Of a stretch of 64,000 nucleotides of DNA, positions 25,734-35,097 are shown piece after piece. Made by a program: the position numbers and the translations under genes. The notes under the pieces are model-generated. The model did not search any database, was not told the DNA's origin, and was given only the letters and a program-made list of their open reading frames with translations. The stretch spans positions 62,001 through 126,000 of the forward strand of contig NZ_JAUYEY010000006.1 of assembly GCF_030689685.1 (NCBI RefSeq), given 5' to 3'. Source of the stretch: Polaromonas sp. GTDB lineage: Bacteria > Pseudomonadota > Gammaproteobacteria > Burkholderiales > Burkholderiaceae_C. Positions within the stretch are counted from its first letter, which is position 1, and every line of letters starts with the position of its first letter.

Positions 25734-27173
25734 TCAGCGGGGTACGAGGAAAGCGGCTTTTTCTGAAACCCGCGCGTTGCCAGTGGTCGAATAAACATCG
25801 ATATCAACAGCATGTGAACCAGCCGACGCGCTGCCGTAAGGCAGTTGCAGGCGTACCGCGACCCAACGCGACTGGGCCGCCTCCACCTCTACCGGCTCTA
25901 GCGGAAAAACACTCAACCCCGGCAAGCCGCTGGCCTCAATGCGGTAGCGCTGCAACTGCTCGGTCGCATTCATGATCTGCAGCCGATAGACGTTTTCGAC
26001 TTGCCCCCCTTCGGCAATGCGGGCCAGCGAGGCGCGGTCACGCACCACATCGACCTTGAGCGGCGTACGCACCACCAGGCTGGCCAGCAGGCCGACACAC
26101 AGAAGGGCCAGCACCCCGGTGTAGAGCAGCACCCGCGGCCGCAACACGCGGCGCATCACCTGCGCTGGCGTCCAGCGCGCAGCCATGCTGTTTTGTGTGG
26201 CGTAACGAACCAGACCGCGCGGCGTGGCCATGCGGTCCATCACAGTGTCGCAGGCGTCAATGCACAGGCCGCAACCAATGCATTCGTACTGCAGCCCGTC
26301 GCGGATGTCGATGCCGGTGGGGCAGACCTGCACGCACAGGCCGCAGTCTATGCAGTCGCCCAGGCCCTGGGCCCGCGCATCGCTGCCTTTGGCATGCACA
26401 CCACGCGGTTCGCCGCGCGCCGTGTCGTAACTGACGATCAGCGTGTCGCGGTCAAACATGGCGCCCTGGAAACGCGCGTAGGGGCACATGTACTTGCAGA
26501 CCTGCTCGCGCATGAAGCCGGCGTTGCCGTAGGTGGCCAGGCCGTAGAAAACCACCCAGAACACCTCCCAGGAGCTCATGCCTGTCTGCAAAAATTCCAT
26601 GCCAAGCTCCCGGATCGGAGAGAAGTAGCCGACAAAGGTGAAGCCGGTCCACAGGGCAATGCCCAGCCAGACCATGTGCTTGAACCATTTTTTGACCAGC
26701 TTTTTGGCCGAAAAAGCCTCGCCGTCGAGGCGCATGCGCGCCACCCGGTTGCCCTCTATCTTCTGCTCGACCCACATGAAGATTTCGGTGTACACCGTCT
26801 GCGGGCAGGCATAACCGCACCACAGGCGGCCAGCGACCGCCGTGAACAGGAACAAGGACAGCGCCGACACCACCAGCAGCCCGGTCAGGTAAATCAGATC
26901 CTGCGGGTACAACACCAGCCCGAAGATGTAGAAGCGGCGGGCCGCGAGATCGAACAACACCGACTGGCGCTGCCCCCACTCCAGCCACGGCATGCCGTAA
27001 AACACCAGTTGCGTCAGGAACACCATGGCCCAGCGCCAGCGTGCAAACAGGCCTTGAACGGTGCGCGGGTAAATCTTGCGGTGCGCCGCGTAGAGCGCGC
27101 TGCCGGCATCCCCCTCGGCCGGGGCCACGGCAATGGGAATGACCTTGCGCGGGCGCGGGATGGGGTTGGGCAT
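25734..27173 (-). CDS. ccoG: cbb3 oxidase accessory protein CcoG (RdxA)
   Basis: A 479-residue polyferredoxin-like membrane protein. It has membrane helices, the segment RLWCGYACPQTVYTEIFMWV, two [4Fe-4S] motifs (CIDCGLCVQVCPTG and CIGCGLCIDACD), and a C-terminal periplasmic FixG immunoglobulin-like domain (about 365-479). CcoG reduces Cu2+ for delivery to the cbb3 oxidase in characterised systems. The ATG at 27173 begins MPNPIPRPRKVIPI. It lies 20 bp downstream of ccoP in the oxidase operon. Confidence 0.94.
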   Translation of the reverse strand: MPNPIPRPRKVIPIAVAPAEGDAGSALYAAHRKIYPRTVQGLFARWRWAMVFLTQLVFYGMPWLEWGQRQSVLFDLAARRFYIFGLVLYPQDLIYLTGLLVVSALSLFLFTAVAGRLWCGYACPQTVYTEIFMWVEQKIEGNRVARMRLDGEAFSAKKLVKKWFKHMVWLGIALWTGFTFVGYFSPIRELGMEFLQTGMSSWEVFWVVFYGLATYGNAGFMREQVCKYMCPYARFQGAMFDRDTLIVSYDTARGEPRGVHAKGSDARAQGLGDCIDCGLCVQVCPTGIDIRDGLQYECIGCGLCIDACDTVMDRMATPRGLVRYATQNSMAARWTPAQVMRRVLRPRVLLYTGVLALLCVGLLASLVVRTPLKVDVVRDRASLARIAEGGQVENVYRLQIMNATEQLQRYRIEASGLPGLSVFPLEPVEVEAAQSRWVAVRLQLPYGSASAGSHAVDIDVYSTTGNARVSEKAAFLVPR

Positions 27174-27193
27174 GAAATCCGTCGGTGCCTGGG

Positions 27194-28108
27194 TTAGCGG
27201 GCCGGTAGCGGTCCGGTAGAGAGACTCCAGACATAGGCGGCCAGCACATGGATCTGCGCATCGGTGAGCCGACCCTGCTGCGCCGGCATCGGGTTGGTCT
27301 TGCCGGTGTTGATTATGGCGATGATGGCTTCCTGGCCATAACCATGCAGCCACACCTTGTCGCTCAGGTTGGGCGCGCCCAGCGCCGGGTTACCCGCGCC
27401 GACGACGCCATGGCAGGCGGCGCAGGCGTTAAATTTGCTCTTGCCCAGGCCCGCGCGCAGGGAATCATGCGGGCTGCCCGACAGGCTCAGCACATAGTTG
27501 GCGAGGTTTTTGACATCGTCGGGCGTGCCCACGGCAGCGGCCATGGGTGGCATGACGCCGATGCGCCCCTTGTGAATGCTCTCGCTGATTTTTTCCGGAG
27601 AGCCACCATACAGCCAGTCGCTGTCGGTCAGGTTCGGAAAACCCTTGCTGCCACGGCCGTCGGAGCCGTGGCACTGCGCGCAGTTGTTCAGGAACAAGCG
27701 CTCGCCGATGGCCATGGCTTGAGGATCGGCTGCCACCTTGTCAGCCGACAATGCCGTGTAGGCGGCGTAAACGGGTTCGAGTTCGCGCTTGGCGGTGGCC
27801 ATGTCCTTCGCATACTCGCCGTCTGTGCTCCAGCCAAGTTTACCCTGGTAGCTGCCCAGGCCCGGGTAGGCCACGAGGTAGCCGAGCCCAAACACGATAG
27901 TGAGCACGAACAGGCCCATCCACCAGCGCGGCATCGGGTTGTTGGCTTCGCGCAGGTCTTCGTCCCAGACATGGCCGGTGGTGTTGTCGGCGCTCGGCTT
28001 GGCACGCACGCGTGCCGTGAGCCACAGCAGCAGGCCGCAGGCCAGAATGCTGGCCAGCGACAGCACGGCCACGTAATACGACCAGAAGTCGTTGAAAAAA
28101 TCGCTCAT
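27194..28108 (-). CDS. ccoP: cbb3-type cytochrome c oxidase subunit III, dihaem
   Basis: A 304-residue membrane-anchored dihaem cytochrome c passing electrons to CcoO and CcoN. It has a first membrane helix (about 13-32), a second (MGLFVLTIVFGLGYLVAYPG, about 64-83), and haem sites NNCAQCHGSDGRG and ACAACHGVVGAGNPALGAPN. Methionine ligands are likely in GVMPPM and TNPMPAQ. It is the fourth structural gene of the operon, after ccoQ. Confidence 0.95.
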   Translation of the reverse strand: MSDFFNDFWSYYVAVLSLASILACGLLLWLTARVRAKPSADNTTGHVWDEDLREANNPMPRWWMGLFVLTIVFGLGYLVAYPGLGSYQGKLGWSTDGEYAKDMATAKRELEPVYAAYTALSADKVAADPQAMAIGERLFLNNCAQCHGSDGRGSKGFPNLTDSDWLYGGSPEKISESIHKGRIGVMPPMAAAVGTPDDVKNLANYVLSLSGSPHDSLRAGLGKSKFNACAACHGVVGAGNPALGAPNLSDKVWLHGYGQEAIIAIINTGKTNPMPAQQGRLTDAQIHVLAAYVWSLSTGPLPAR

Positions 28109-28117
28109 GGTGCTTTC

Positions 28118-28255
28118 TCAATCCTGTTCAAAAGGCAAACGGGCCGCTTCGTCGAAACCGGCCGAGTTGCGGCGCGCACAGGCCCAGACAAGGATGCCGA
28201 TGAAGGTCAAAAACGAAACCAGCGTGGCCGCGATGCGCAGGATGGTGATGTCCAT
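28118..28255 (-). CDS. ccoQ: cbb3-type oxidase subunit IV (CcoQ)
   Basis: A 45-residue single-helix protein beginning MDITILRIAATLVSFLTFIG and ending in a polar DEAARLPFEQD tail, the usual form of CcoQ, which stabilises the oxidase complex. The sequence ILVWACARR is typical just after the helix. It fits exactly between ccoO (10 bp gap) and ccoP (9 bp gap) in the canonical order. GGAGCCGGAC precedes the ATG. Confidence 0.9.
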   Translation of the reverse strand: MDITILRIAATLVSFLTFIGILVWACARRNSAGFDEAARLPFEQD

Positions 28256-28265
28256 GTCCGGCTCC

Positions 28266-28898
28266 TTATTTCAGCGCTAGGCCGAGTGATTGCAGATAGG
28301 CGACCAGGGCATCCATCTCGGTCTTGCCCTTGATGTCGGCCGGCGCTGCGGCGATCTGTTCGTCGGTAAAAGGCACGCCAACCTTACGCAGCGCGCGCAT
28401 GTGGGTTGCGGCTTGGTCCCCGCTGAGCGGCGCCTTCTCCAGCCACGGGTAGGCCGGCATGTTGGACTCGGGCACCAGGTCGCGCGGGTTGACCAGATGG
28501 AGGCGGTGCCACTCGTCGCTGTACTTGCCGCCCACGCGGTGCAGGTCCGGTCCGGTGCGTTTGCTGCCCCACTGGAAAGGATGGTCGTAGACAAATTCAC
28601 CGGCGACCGAGTAGTGGCCATAACGCAAGGTTTCGGCGCGAAACGGCCGGATCATCTGCGAGTGGCAGGTATAGCAGCCTTCCCGTACGTAGACGTCGCG
28701 GCCCAGCACCTGCAGCGAGGTCGGAGGCAACATGCCGGTGATCGGCTGCGTGGTGGATTTTTGAAAAAACAGCGGAACGATTTCCACCAGACCGCCGACG
28801 GCGATCACCAGCAGGATCAGCACGATCATCAACAGGTTGTTGGTTTCGATCTTCTCGTGCGAGAAACCGGTTTTTGTTTTCGGGGTGTTGGGGCTCAT
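28266..28898 (-). CDS. ccoO: cbb3-type cytochrome c oxidase subunit II, monohaem
   Basis: A 210-residue membrane-anchored cytochrome c. One N-terminal helix ([20 protein letters not shown]) is followed by the haem site [15 protein letters not shown] and conserved [20 protein letters not shown]; the axial methionine is likely in [10 protein letters not shown]. It passes electrons from CcoP to the CcoN active site. It lies 9 bp after ccoN. Confidence 0.95.
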   Translation of the reverse strand: MSPNTPKTKTGFSHEKIETNNLLMIVLILLVIAVGGLVEIVPLFFQKSTTQPITGMLPPTSLQVLGRDVYVREGCYTCHSQMIRPFRAETLRYGHYSVAGEFVYDHPFQWGSKRTGPDLHRVGGKYSDEWHRLHLVNPRDLVPESNMPAYPWLEKAPLSGDQAATHMRALRKVGVPFTDEQIAAAPADIKGKTEMDALVAYLQSLGLALK

Positions 28899-28907
28899 TT
28901 TTTTTCC

Positions 28908-30347
28908 TCAGGCGGCGGCAGCGGACATCAGGGGGATCGGCGCATCGGCCTTCTTGCCGGAAAGCACGGTCATCCAGACGTTCCAAGCCATCACCAGCAT
29001 GCCGCCCAGGTACAGCAGGCCACCCAGCAGGCGCACCACGTAGTAGGGGTAGGTGGCTTTCACGCTTTCGACAAAGGTGTAGGTCAAGGTGCCGTCGGCG
29101 TTGACCGAGCGCCACATCAGGCCCTGCATCACGCCGGCAATCCACATCGCGGCGATGTACAGCACGATGCCGATGGTGGACACCCAGAAATGGACCTCAA
29201 TGGCCGGGATGCTGTACATGGTGGTGCGGCCATACATGCGGGGGATCAGGTAATACAGCGAGCCCATGGTGATCAGCCCGACCCAGCCGAGCGCCCCGGC
29301 ATGCACATGGCCCACGGTCCAGTCGGTGTAGTGGCTCAGCGCGTTGACGGTCTTGATCGACATCATCGGTCCCTCGAAGGTGGCCATGCCGTAGAAGGAC
29401 AAGGCAACAATCAGGAAACGCAGGATGGGGTCGGTGCGCAGCTTGTGCCATGCGCCCGACAGCGTCATGACGCCGTTGATCATGCCGCCCCAGCTCGGCG
29501 CCAGCAGGATCAGCGAGAACACCATGCCGATGGACTGGGTCCAGTCCGGCAGCGCGGTGTAGTGCAGGTGGTGGGGACCAGCCCACATGTAGGTGAAGAT
29601 CAGCGCCCAGAAGTGGACGATGGACAGCCGGTAGGAATACACCGGCCGGCCCGCCTGTTTGGGAATGTAGTAATACATCATCCCGAGGAACCCCGTGGTC
29701 AGCAAAAAGCCGACGGCATTGTGCCCGTACCACCACTGAACCATGGCGTCCTGCACACCGGCATACGCGGAGTAACTTTTCATCCAGCCGGCGGGAATCG
29801 CCGCGCTGTTGACAATATGCAATAGCGCCACAGCGATGATGAACGAGGCGTAAAACCAGTTGGCCACGTAAATGTGGCGGACCTTGCGCGTGCCGATGGT
29901 GCCAAAAAACACAATGGCGTAAGCCACCCAGACCAGCGTGATCAGAATGTCGATTGGCCACTCGAGTTCGGCATACTCCTTGCCGGACGTATAGCCCAGC
30001 GGCAGGCTGATGGCGGCCGCCACAATAACGGCCTGCCAGCCCCAGAACACAAAAGAGGCCAGCGCCGGCGCAAACAGCCGCACCTGGCAGGTGCGCTGCA
30101 CCACATGCAGGCTGGTGGCCATCAAGGCGCAGCCGCCAAACGCAAAAATCACCGCATTGGTGTGCAGCGGCCTGAGCCGTCCGTAACTGAGCCAGGAGAT
30201 GCCGAAGTTCAGCTCCGGCCAGGCCAATTGCGCGGCAATGATGACGCCGACCAGCATGCCGACCACCCCCCATACCACCGACATCAGGGCAAATTGCCGG
30301 ACAGCGGTATCGTGGTACATGGCCGCTGGAGTTATTTGATCGTTCAT
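28908..30347 (-). CDS. ccoN: cbb3-type cytochrome c oxidase catalytic subunit I
   Basis: A 479-residue haem-copper oxidase core subunit of the inner membrane, reducing oxygen to water with high affinity. About twelve hydrophobic helices are visible; histidine-bearing segments include [32 protein letters not shown] (active-site metal ligand region), [15 protein letters not shown] and [17 protein letters not shown]. An FNR-like box lies 54 bp upstream, overlapping the end of ccoS. This is the first gene of ccoNOQP-ccoGH. Confidence 0.96.
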   Translation of the reverse strand: MNDQITPAAMYHDTAVRQFALMSVVWGVVGMLVGVIIAAQLAWPELNFGISWLSYGRLRPLHTNAVIFAFGGCALMATSLHVVQRTCQVRLFAPALASFVFWGWQAVIVAAAISLPLGYTSGKEYAELEWPIDILITLVWVAYAIVFFGTIGTRKVRHIYVANWFYASFIIAVALLHIVNSAAIPAGWMKSYSAYAGVQDAMVQWWYGHNAVGFLLTTGFLGMMYYYIPKQAGRPVYSYRLSIVHFWALIFTYMWAGPHHLHYTALPDWTQSIGMVFSLILLAPSWGGMINGVMTLSGAWHKLRTDPILRFLIVALSFYGMATFEGPMMSIKTVNALSHYTDWTVGHVHAGALGWVGLITMGSLYYLIPRMYGRTTMYSIPAIEVHFWVSTIGIVLYIAAMWIAGVMQGLMWRSVNADGTLTYTFVESVKATYPYYVVRLLGGLLYLGGMLVMAWNVWMTVLSGKKADAPIPLMSAAAA

Positions 30348-30400
30348 GAAGCACCTTTTTCTTGACGCTTCGAGTGTCTGTGCCGCGGACAGCCGACAGC

Positions 30401-30414
30401 TTGATGCAAGTCAA
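30401..30414. promoter_or_regulatory. FNR-like box upstream of ccoN, one mismatch
   Basis: TTGATGCAAGTCAA has one mismatch to the consensus. Its centre is about 60 bp upstream of the ccoN start, a normal distance for an FNR-activated promoter. The last bases overlap the ccoS stop codon, so ccoNOQP can be transcribed separately from ccoI-ccoS. Confidence 0.72.
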
Positions 30415-30548
30415 TCCGAATGCAGAATGCGTTCGCCTTCGGGCTCCAGTGACTCAAACTGGCCGCGCCACACCGCCCAGCCGAGCGCGACCACGATCAG
30501 CAGCGCCAGCACGACTGAAAAAGGAATCAGCAGAAACAGGATGTCCAT
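30411..30548 (-). CDS. ccoS: cbb3 oxidase assembly protein CcoS
   Basis: A 45-residue protein with one membrane helix, MDILFLLIPFSVVLALLIVV, followed by ALGWAVWRGQFESLEPEGER, the CcoS signature, and a short end. CcoS is needed for insertion of haem b and copper into CcoN. Its ATG starts immediately after the ccoI stop codon (TGA then ATG), so the two are coupled. It precedes ccoN with the FNR-like box at its stop codon. Confidence 0.92.
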   Translation of the reverse strand: MDILFLLIPFSVVLALLIVVALGWAVWRGQFESLEPEGERILHSD

Positions 30549-32846
30549 TCAGCCTCCTGCGCGCGTGCGGGACAGGCGCGCGGAATTGAGTACCACCAGC
30601 AGCGAACTGCCGGCCATACCCAGGCCGGCCAGCCACGGCGGCATCAGGCCGGCGATGGCCAGCGGCACACACACGGCGTTGTACAGCGCGGCCCAGGCCA
30701 GGTTCTGTCGCACGACACTGCGGGTGCGGCGGGCTAGCTGTAGCAATGCGGGCACGGCAGACAACTGGCCGCCCAGCACCACGAAGTCGGACTTCGCCTG
30801 CGCCAGCGGAACGGCCTGGCCCATGGCAATCGACACATCGGCACAAGCCAGCACCGGCCCGTCATTCATGCCGTCACCGACCATGAGTACGCGGTGACCC
30901 TCTTGTTGCAACTGCCGCACATGGGCGAGCTTGTCTTCCGGCGAATGCTCGCCGAAGCAGTGTGCGATGCCCACGCGCGCCCCCAGGCGCGTGACCGCGC
31001 CCTGCTGGTCGCCCGACAGCAGTTCAACCCGGTAGTCCTGCGCAAGCAGCGCGCGGGCGGCGGCAGCCGCGTCCGGACGCAGGCCCTCGTCAAGTTCGAA
31101 GCTGGCCAGCCAGTGCTGCGTATCGGCCAGATGCACCTGGGGTCCCTCGGACTGCCGCGCAGCGGCAGGAAAACCGCAAAATGCCGCCGAGCCGAGGAGC
31201 ATCTGTCGCGACGCGCCGCCGTCGGCCAGGCTGACCCTGGCCTGCACGCCGCCGCCGGCCACTTCTTCGACCCCGGTGACCAGAACCTCGCCTGCGGCAT
31301 AACTGTCTGCGATAGCGCGTGACAGCGGATGCAGCGACTGCCGGGCCAGCGCCGCCGCCAGCACCCCCATGGCGGAGGCATCCACGCCGACAGGCGCAAA
31401 CACCCGCACCACCTTCATTCGGTCGTCGGTCAGCGTGCCGGTTTTGTCGAATACCACCGTGTCCACCGCCGCGCAAGCTTCAAAAGCTTGCAGGCGGCGT
31501 ACCATCACGCCGCGGCGTGCCAGCGCACCGGCAGCCGCCAGCGTGGCGGCCGGCGTGGCCAACGATAGCGCGCAGGGGCAGGTGACAATCAGCACCGCCA
31601 CCGCCACGCCGATGGCGTGTGCCGGATCATGCGGCCACCACCAGGCAGCCGCTGCCGCGCTGGCCAGCAGCACCCCCAGTAAAAAAGGGCTGGCGATGCG
31701 GTCGGCGATCTGCGCCAGCGCTGGCTTCTGCACCGAGGCCTGCTCCATCAAGGCCACCATCGCGGCATAACGCGTGTCGCGCCCGGCGCAGCCCACCCGC
31801 ACCAGCAGCATGCCGGTCAGGTTGTGGCTGCCGGCGATCACGGCGTTGCCCGCCGCGCGCAGCAAGGGCGTGGACTCGCCGGTCAGCAGAGCTTCATCAA
31901 CGCGACTTTCACCAGCCGTCACCTGGCCGTCGGCGGGGATCACCTCGCCGGGCAGCACCCGGATCAGGTCGCCGGCAAGCAGGCGCCGCACCGCCACGCG
32001 CTCGAAGCCGCCGGCGGCTCCTTGCCGCTCCACGCTGTCCGGCAGACGCCGCATCAACGCCTCAAGCGAGCCTGCGGTGCGCTCACGCAGGCGCTGCTCG
32101 AGCAGCCGGCCCGACAGCAGGAAGAACACAAACATGGTGACCGAGTCGTACCATACCTCTGTGGCCCAGGACGAGGACGAATCGAAAGTAGCAGCCGAAC
32201 TGGCGCCGAAGGCGATCAGGATGCCGAGCGCCACCGGCACATCCATACCGATACGCCAGTGGCGCAGGTCGCGCAGCGCCGACGAGAAAAACGGCGTGCA
32301 GGAAAACAGCAGCACCGGGAGGGTCAGCACCCAGGAAGCCCAGCGCAGCAGGGCCTGCATGTCCGGCGTGATCTCGCCGGGCGCGGCCACATAGGCTGGC
32401 GTTGCATACATCATCACCTGCATCATGCAGAACCCGGCCACCAGCCAGCGCCAGAGCAGCAGGCGTTGTGCCTGCAGGCGCGGCGCCGCCGACAACATGT
32501 CTCCGGCAGGCAGGGCGCCGTAACCGGCGCGTTGCAGGGCGTCGACCCAGGCCGAAGGGCGGCTGACGCCAGCCTGCCACAGCAGGCGCGCGGTCGCAGC
32601 GGCGCCATTGACCTGCACGCCATCCACGCCGGGCAGGCCGCACAGGGCCTGCTCCACCGTGAGCGAGCAGGCCGCGCAATACATGCCGTTGATCGACAAG
32701 TAAGACTCCCACCAGCCTTCCCGCCCGACCACGGGACGGCTAAAGCCTGTCCATTCCGCAGGATCGTCGAGTACCGCCCGTTGCGCTACCGCTCCGGCCA
32801 GGGCAACGGCCTTTTCGGCACCTGGAAAAGCAAGGACATTGGGCAT
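30549..32846 (-). CDS. ccoI: Copper-translocating P1B-type ATPase for cbb3 oxidase (CcoI/FixI)
   Basis: A 765-residue copper pump that supplies Cu for CcoN assembly. After an N-terminal extension there is a heavy-metal domain with GMYCAACSLTVEQ (about residue 54), then membrane helices, TGES in VDEALLTGEST, the copper-site motif VLIVTCPCALSLATP, the phosphorylation site VFDKTGTLTDDR and GDGMNDGPVL. The GMYCAACSLTVE form is typical of FixI/CcoI rather than CopA. The ATG at 32846 (MPNVLAFPG) has only a weak ribosome site; an in-frame ATG at 32909 is possible but would overlap the upstream FNR-like box. Confidence 0.92.
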   Translation of the reverse strand: MPNVLAFPGAEKAVALAGAVAQRAVLDDPAEWTGFSRPVVGREGWWESYLSINGMYCAACSLTVEQALCGLPGVDGVQVNGAAATARLLWQAGVSRPSAWVDALQRAGYGALPAGDMLSAAPRLQAQRLLLWRWLVAGFCMMQVMMYATPAYVAAPGEITPDMQALLRWASWVLTLPVLLFSCTPFFSSALRDLRHWRIGMDVPVALGILIAFGASSAATFDSSSSWATEVWYDSVTMFVFFLLSGRLLEQRLRERTAGSLEALMRRLPDSVERQGAAGGFERVAVRRLLAGDLIRVLPGEVIPADGQVTAGESRVDEALLTGESTPLLRAAGNAVIAGSHNLTGMLLVRVGCAGRDTRYAAMVALMEQASVQKPALAQIADRIASPFLLGVLLASAAAAAWWWPHDPAHAIGVAVAVLIVTCPCALSLATPAATLAAAGALARRGVMVRRLQAFEACAAVDTVVFDKTGTLTDDRMKVVRVFAPVGVDASAMGVLAAALARQSLHPLSRAIADSYAAGEVLVTGVEEVAGGGVQARVSLADGGASRQMLLGSAAFCGFPAAARQSEGPQVHLADTQHWLASFELDEGLRPDAAAAARALLAQDYRVELLSGDQQGAVTRLGARVGIAHCFGEHSPEDKLAHVRQLQQEGHRVLMVGDGMNDGPVLACADVSIAMGQAVPLAQAKSDFVVLGGQLSAVPALLQLARRTRSVVRQNLAWAALYNAVCVPLAIAGLMPPWLAGLGMAGSSLLVVLNSARLSRTRAGG

Positions 32847-32879
32847 ACCCAAGGCTAACCAGCGCAAGCACAGTTTGAC

Positions 32880-32893
32880 TTGACATGGATCAA
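32880..32893. promoter_or_regulatory. FNR-like box between ccoI and usp, one mismatch
   Basis: TTGACATGGATCAA has one mismatch to TTGATnnnnATCAA. It lies 33 bp upstream of ccoI and 60 bp upstream of the divergent universal stress protein gene. The distance suits activation of the usp gene best; control of ccoI is also possible. Confidence 0.7.
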
Positions 32894-32953
32894 CGCAGCG
32901 CAGGCGCACTGGCTTAAGCTCAGGTCCTAATCAGTTCACACTAGGAGTCAGAC

Positions 32954-33397
32954 ATGTACCAGCGCATTCTTGTCACCACCGACGGTTCCACCCTCTCGAA
33001 AAAAGCCGTGCGTAGCGCGATTGACCTCGCGGCGGCCACAGGCGCCAGCTTGGTGACGCTCAACGTGGTTCCGCGTTACCCCATGAGTTATTTCGAAGGC
33101 GGCGTGTCCATCTCCAGTGAGGATGTCGGCCGCATCGAGAAAAGGTGGGCCGAGGACGGCCAGGCCATCGTGAACGCCGTCGAAAAAACGGCACAGGCCG
33201 CAGGTGTCAAGGTCAAGACCGTGATCACGCGCTCCGACTTTGTGGCCGAGTCCATCATGGCCGCAGCCAAAAAACACAAGTGTGACCTGATCGTCATGGC
33301 CTCGCATGGGCGCAAGGGCATCAAGCGCCTGCTGCTGGGCAGCGAGACCCAGCATGTTCTCACGCACAGCAGCGTGCCTGTACTGGTGTTACGCTGA
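32954..33397 (+). CDS. Universal stress protein (first of a pair)
   Basis: A 147-residue single-domain UspA-family protein: N-terminal MYQRILVTTDGSTLSKKAVR with the nucleotide-proximal D11, and a C-terminal loop VMASHGRKGIKRLLLGSETQ. The usual ATP-loop pattern G-x2-G-x9-G-S is nearly complete, but the first glycine is alanine (ASHG). TAGGAGTCAGAC precedes the ATG. Usp proteins support survival under energy or oxygen limitation. A one-mismatch FNR box 60 bp upstream and co-location with cco genes suggest low-oxygen induction. Confidence 0.92.
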   Translation: MYQRILVTTDGSTLSKKAVRSAIDLAAATGASLVTLNVVPRYPMSYFEGGVSISSEDVGRIEKRWAEDGQAIVNAVEKTAQAAGVKVKTVITRSDFVAESIMAAAKKHKCDLIVMASHGRKGIKRLLLGSETQHVLTHSSVPVLVLR

Positions 33398-33421
33398 ACA
33401 CTTTACGACCCAGGAAAACTC

Positions 33422-33844
33422 ATGAAAATTCTGTTCGCCGCCGATGGCAGCAAATACACCAAAAAAGCGTTGGCTTTTCTTGTTACCCATGACAGCCTGG
33501 CGGGCCCTGACGGTGAAGTGGTTGTGCTCAATGTGCAGGCACCGGTGCCGGGACGCGTTAAGTCCATGCTCGGATCCGCCGAAGTCGCCGCCTACCATGC
33601 GGAGGAATCTCAAAAGGTGCTCGCGCCCATCGAACGCTTTCTCAAGCGCCACGAGATGGCATTCAAAACATTGGCGGTGGTGGGTGCGCCCACCGCCGAA
33701 ATTCTGCGTGCGGCCAAGCGCGAAAAGGCGCACCTGATCGTCATGGGCACCCACGGTCACGGCCTGCTCGGCCGCGCCATCATGGGCAGTGTGGCGCAGC
33801 GCGTGGTGACGGATGCCGAGGTGCCGGTGCTGCTGGTGAAGTAG
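33422..33844 (+). CDS. Universal stress protein (second of a pair)
   Basis: A 140-residue UspA-family protein: MKILFAADGSKYTKKALAFL at the start and the complete nucleotide loop VMGTHGHGLLGRAIMGSVAQ, which fits G-x2-G-x9-G-S, so ATP binding is likely. It lies 24 bp after the first usp gene with CCAGGAAAACTC as ribosome site; the two form an operon. The strong hairpin just downstream ends the transcript. The two proteins are only distantly similar and might form hetero-oligomers. Confidence 0.92.
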   Translation: MKILFAADGSKYTKKALAFLVTHDSLAGPDGEVVVLNVQAPVPGRVKSMLGSAEVAAYHAEESQKVLAPIERFLKRHEMAFKTLAVVGAPTAEILRAAKREKAHLIVMGTHGHGLLGRAIMGSVAQRVVTDAEVPVLLVK

Positions 33845-33869
33845 GTGGCAGGCCCTTCCGGGAATTAAG

Positions 33870-33898
33870 AAAAAAAGCTGACGTTGTCAGCTTTTTTT
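33870..33898. terminator. Bidirectional rho-independent terminator
   Basis: A perfect hairpin: AAAAAAAGCTGAC, loop GTT, then GTCAGCTTTTTTT. The A-run on one side and T-run on the other let it end both the usp operon (plus strand) and the lipoprotein gene (minus strand), whose stop codon is 18 bp away. Confidence 0.9.
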
Positions 33899-33915
33899 GT
33901 AAGTGCAAGTTCTTG

Positions 33916-34389
33916 CTATTTGACAGCCACCGGCGTGGGCATTTCCACACCGCGATTGGGTTGGCCTTCGACATCAGCCCTGCGGTCAAAGGTGAGTAGT
34001 TTTCCCATCACGACCTGCACCCACATCGGGTAGGTGTAAGCCGTGCCTTTGTTGTGGTCGATGATGGCGCCGATGCCGCCACCAAAAATAATGTTGCCGG
34101 CCATGCCCGCGTTGGCGCGCGAAATGGCAACACCGCGGCCGTCAGATTCACCAGCCTTGACACAGGTGATCTGCAGGTCTTTCGACGAGCGGCGAACATT
34201 GACGGTTGCAGGCGTCTTGACAACTTGCATGCCATAGTCATTCTCGTATTTGCATTCCGCGTCCTTGATCTCGGTACCGTTGGCGCCGTAGGTTTCAAAC
34301 CGGACAGGATTCGTCGAGTCGTTGACGATGGACGCGCAGCCGGTCATGGCAACACAGGCCACAAGCGTGGCATAAAGACGGATGGACAT
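33916..34389 (-). CDS. Predicted lipoprotein of unknown function
   Basis: A 157-residue secreted protein. The N-terminus MSIRLYATLVACVAMTGCAS is a lipoprotein signal with cleavage before C18 (MTGC), so it should be anchored to a membrane. The mature part has a PVRFETYGANG strand region, a conserved-looking CKYENDYG, and a glycine-rich segment NIIFGGGIGAIIDHNKGTAY. No catalytic motif is evident and I assign no function. It has its own terminator downstream and stands alone between usp and dcd. Confidence 0.82.
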   Translation of the reverse strand: MSIRLYATLVACVAMTGCASIVNDSTNPVRFETYGANGTEIKDAECKYENDYGMQVVKTPATVNVRRSSKDLQITCVKAGESDGRGVAISRANAGMAGNIIFGGGIGAIIDHNKGTAYTYPMWVQVVMGKLLTFDRRADVEGQPNRGVEMPTPVAVK

Positions 34390-34501
34390 GGAAATCTCCC
34401 TTGGGAATTGTTTTTAAGAAAATGCGCGGATGAATGAAACATGGGTTGACACCCCGATACACCGCGCTTTCCTGTTTCCCAAAGCAGAGCCATTCGGCCT
34501 C

Positions 34502-35074
34502 TCAGGCCTTCGGCAGCGTCACTCCCACCTGCCCCTGGTACTTGCCACCACGGTCCTTGTAGCTGACCTCGCAGACATCGTCCTTGTCGCTTTCAAAGAA
34601 CAGCACCTGCGCACAGCCTTCGCCAGCGTAAATCTTCGCGGGCAACGGCGTGGTGTTGGAAAACTCCAGCGTCACATACCCTTCCCACTCGGGCTCGAAG
34701 GGTGTGACGTTGACGATGATGCCGCAGCGGGCATACGTGCTTTTGCCCAGGCAGATGGTCAGCACGTTGCGCGGGATGCGAAAGTACTCCAGCGTGCGGG
34801 CCAGCGCGAAGCTGTTGGGCGGAATGATGCAACTGTCGCCGTGGAAGTCGACAAAACTCCTTTCATCAAAGTTTTTCGGGTCGACCACCGTGCTGTGGAT
34901 GTTGGTGAAGACCTTGAACTCGGGCGCGCAGCGGATGTCGTAGCCGTAGCTGCTGGTGCCGTAGCTGATGATCTTTTTGCCCTCGCTTTCGCGGATCTGA
35001 CCTGGCTCGAAAGGTTCGATCATGCCGGTGCTCTCGGCCATGCGGCGTATCCATTTGTCGCTTTTGATGCTCAT
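34502..35074 (-). CDS. dcd: dCTP deaminase
   Basis: A 190-residue trimeric enzyme converting dCTP to dUTP for thymidylate synthesis. It starts [20 protein letters not shown] and has the family segments [33 protein letters not shown], the catalytic-site [20 protein letters not shown] and [20 protein letters not shown]. Length and motifs are standard. A MITE-like element lies 24 bp upstream of its start, so the promoter may be affected. The 112-bp gap on the other side shows nothing. Confidence 0.96.
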   Translation of the reverse strand: MSIKSDKWIRRMAESTGMIEPFEPGQIRESEGKKIISYGTSSYGYDIRCAPEFKVFTNIHSTVVDPKNFDERSFVDFHGDSCIIPPNSFALARTLEYFRIPRNVLTICLGKSTYARCGIIVNVTPFEPEWEGYVTLEFSNTTPLPAKIYAGEGCAQVLFFESDKDDVCEVSYKDRGGKYQGQVGVTLPKA

Positions 35075-35097
35075 TGCGGTGTTTCCCTCGGTGTGGC

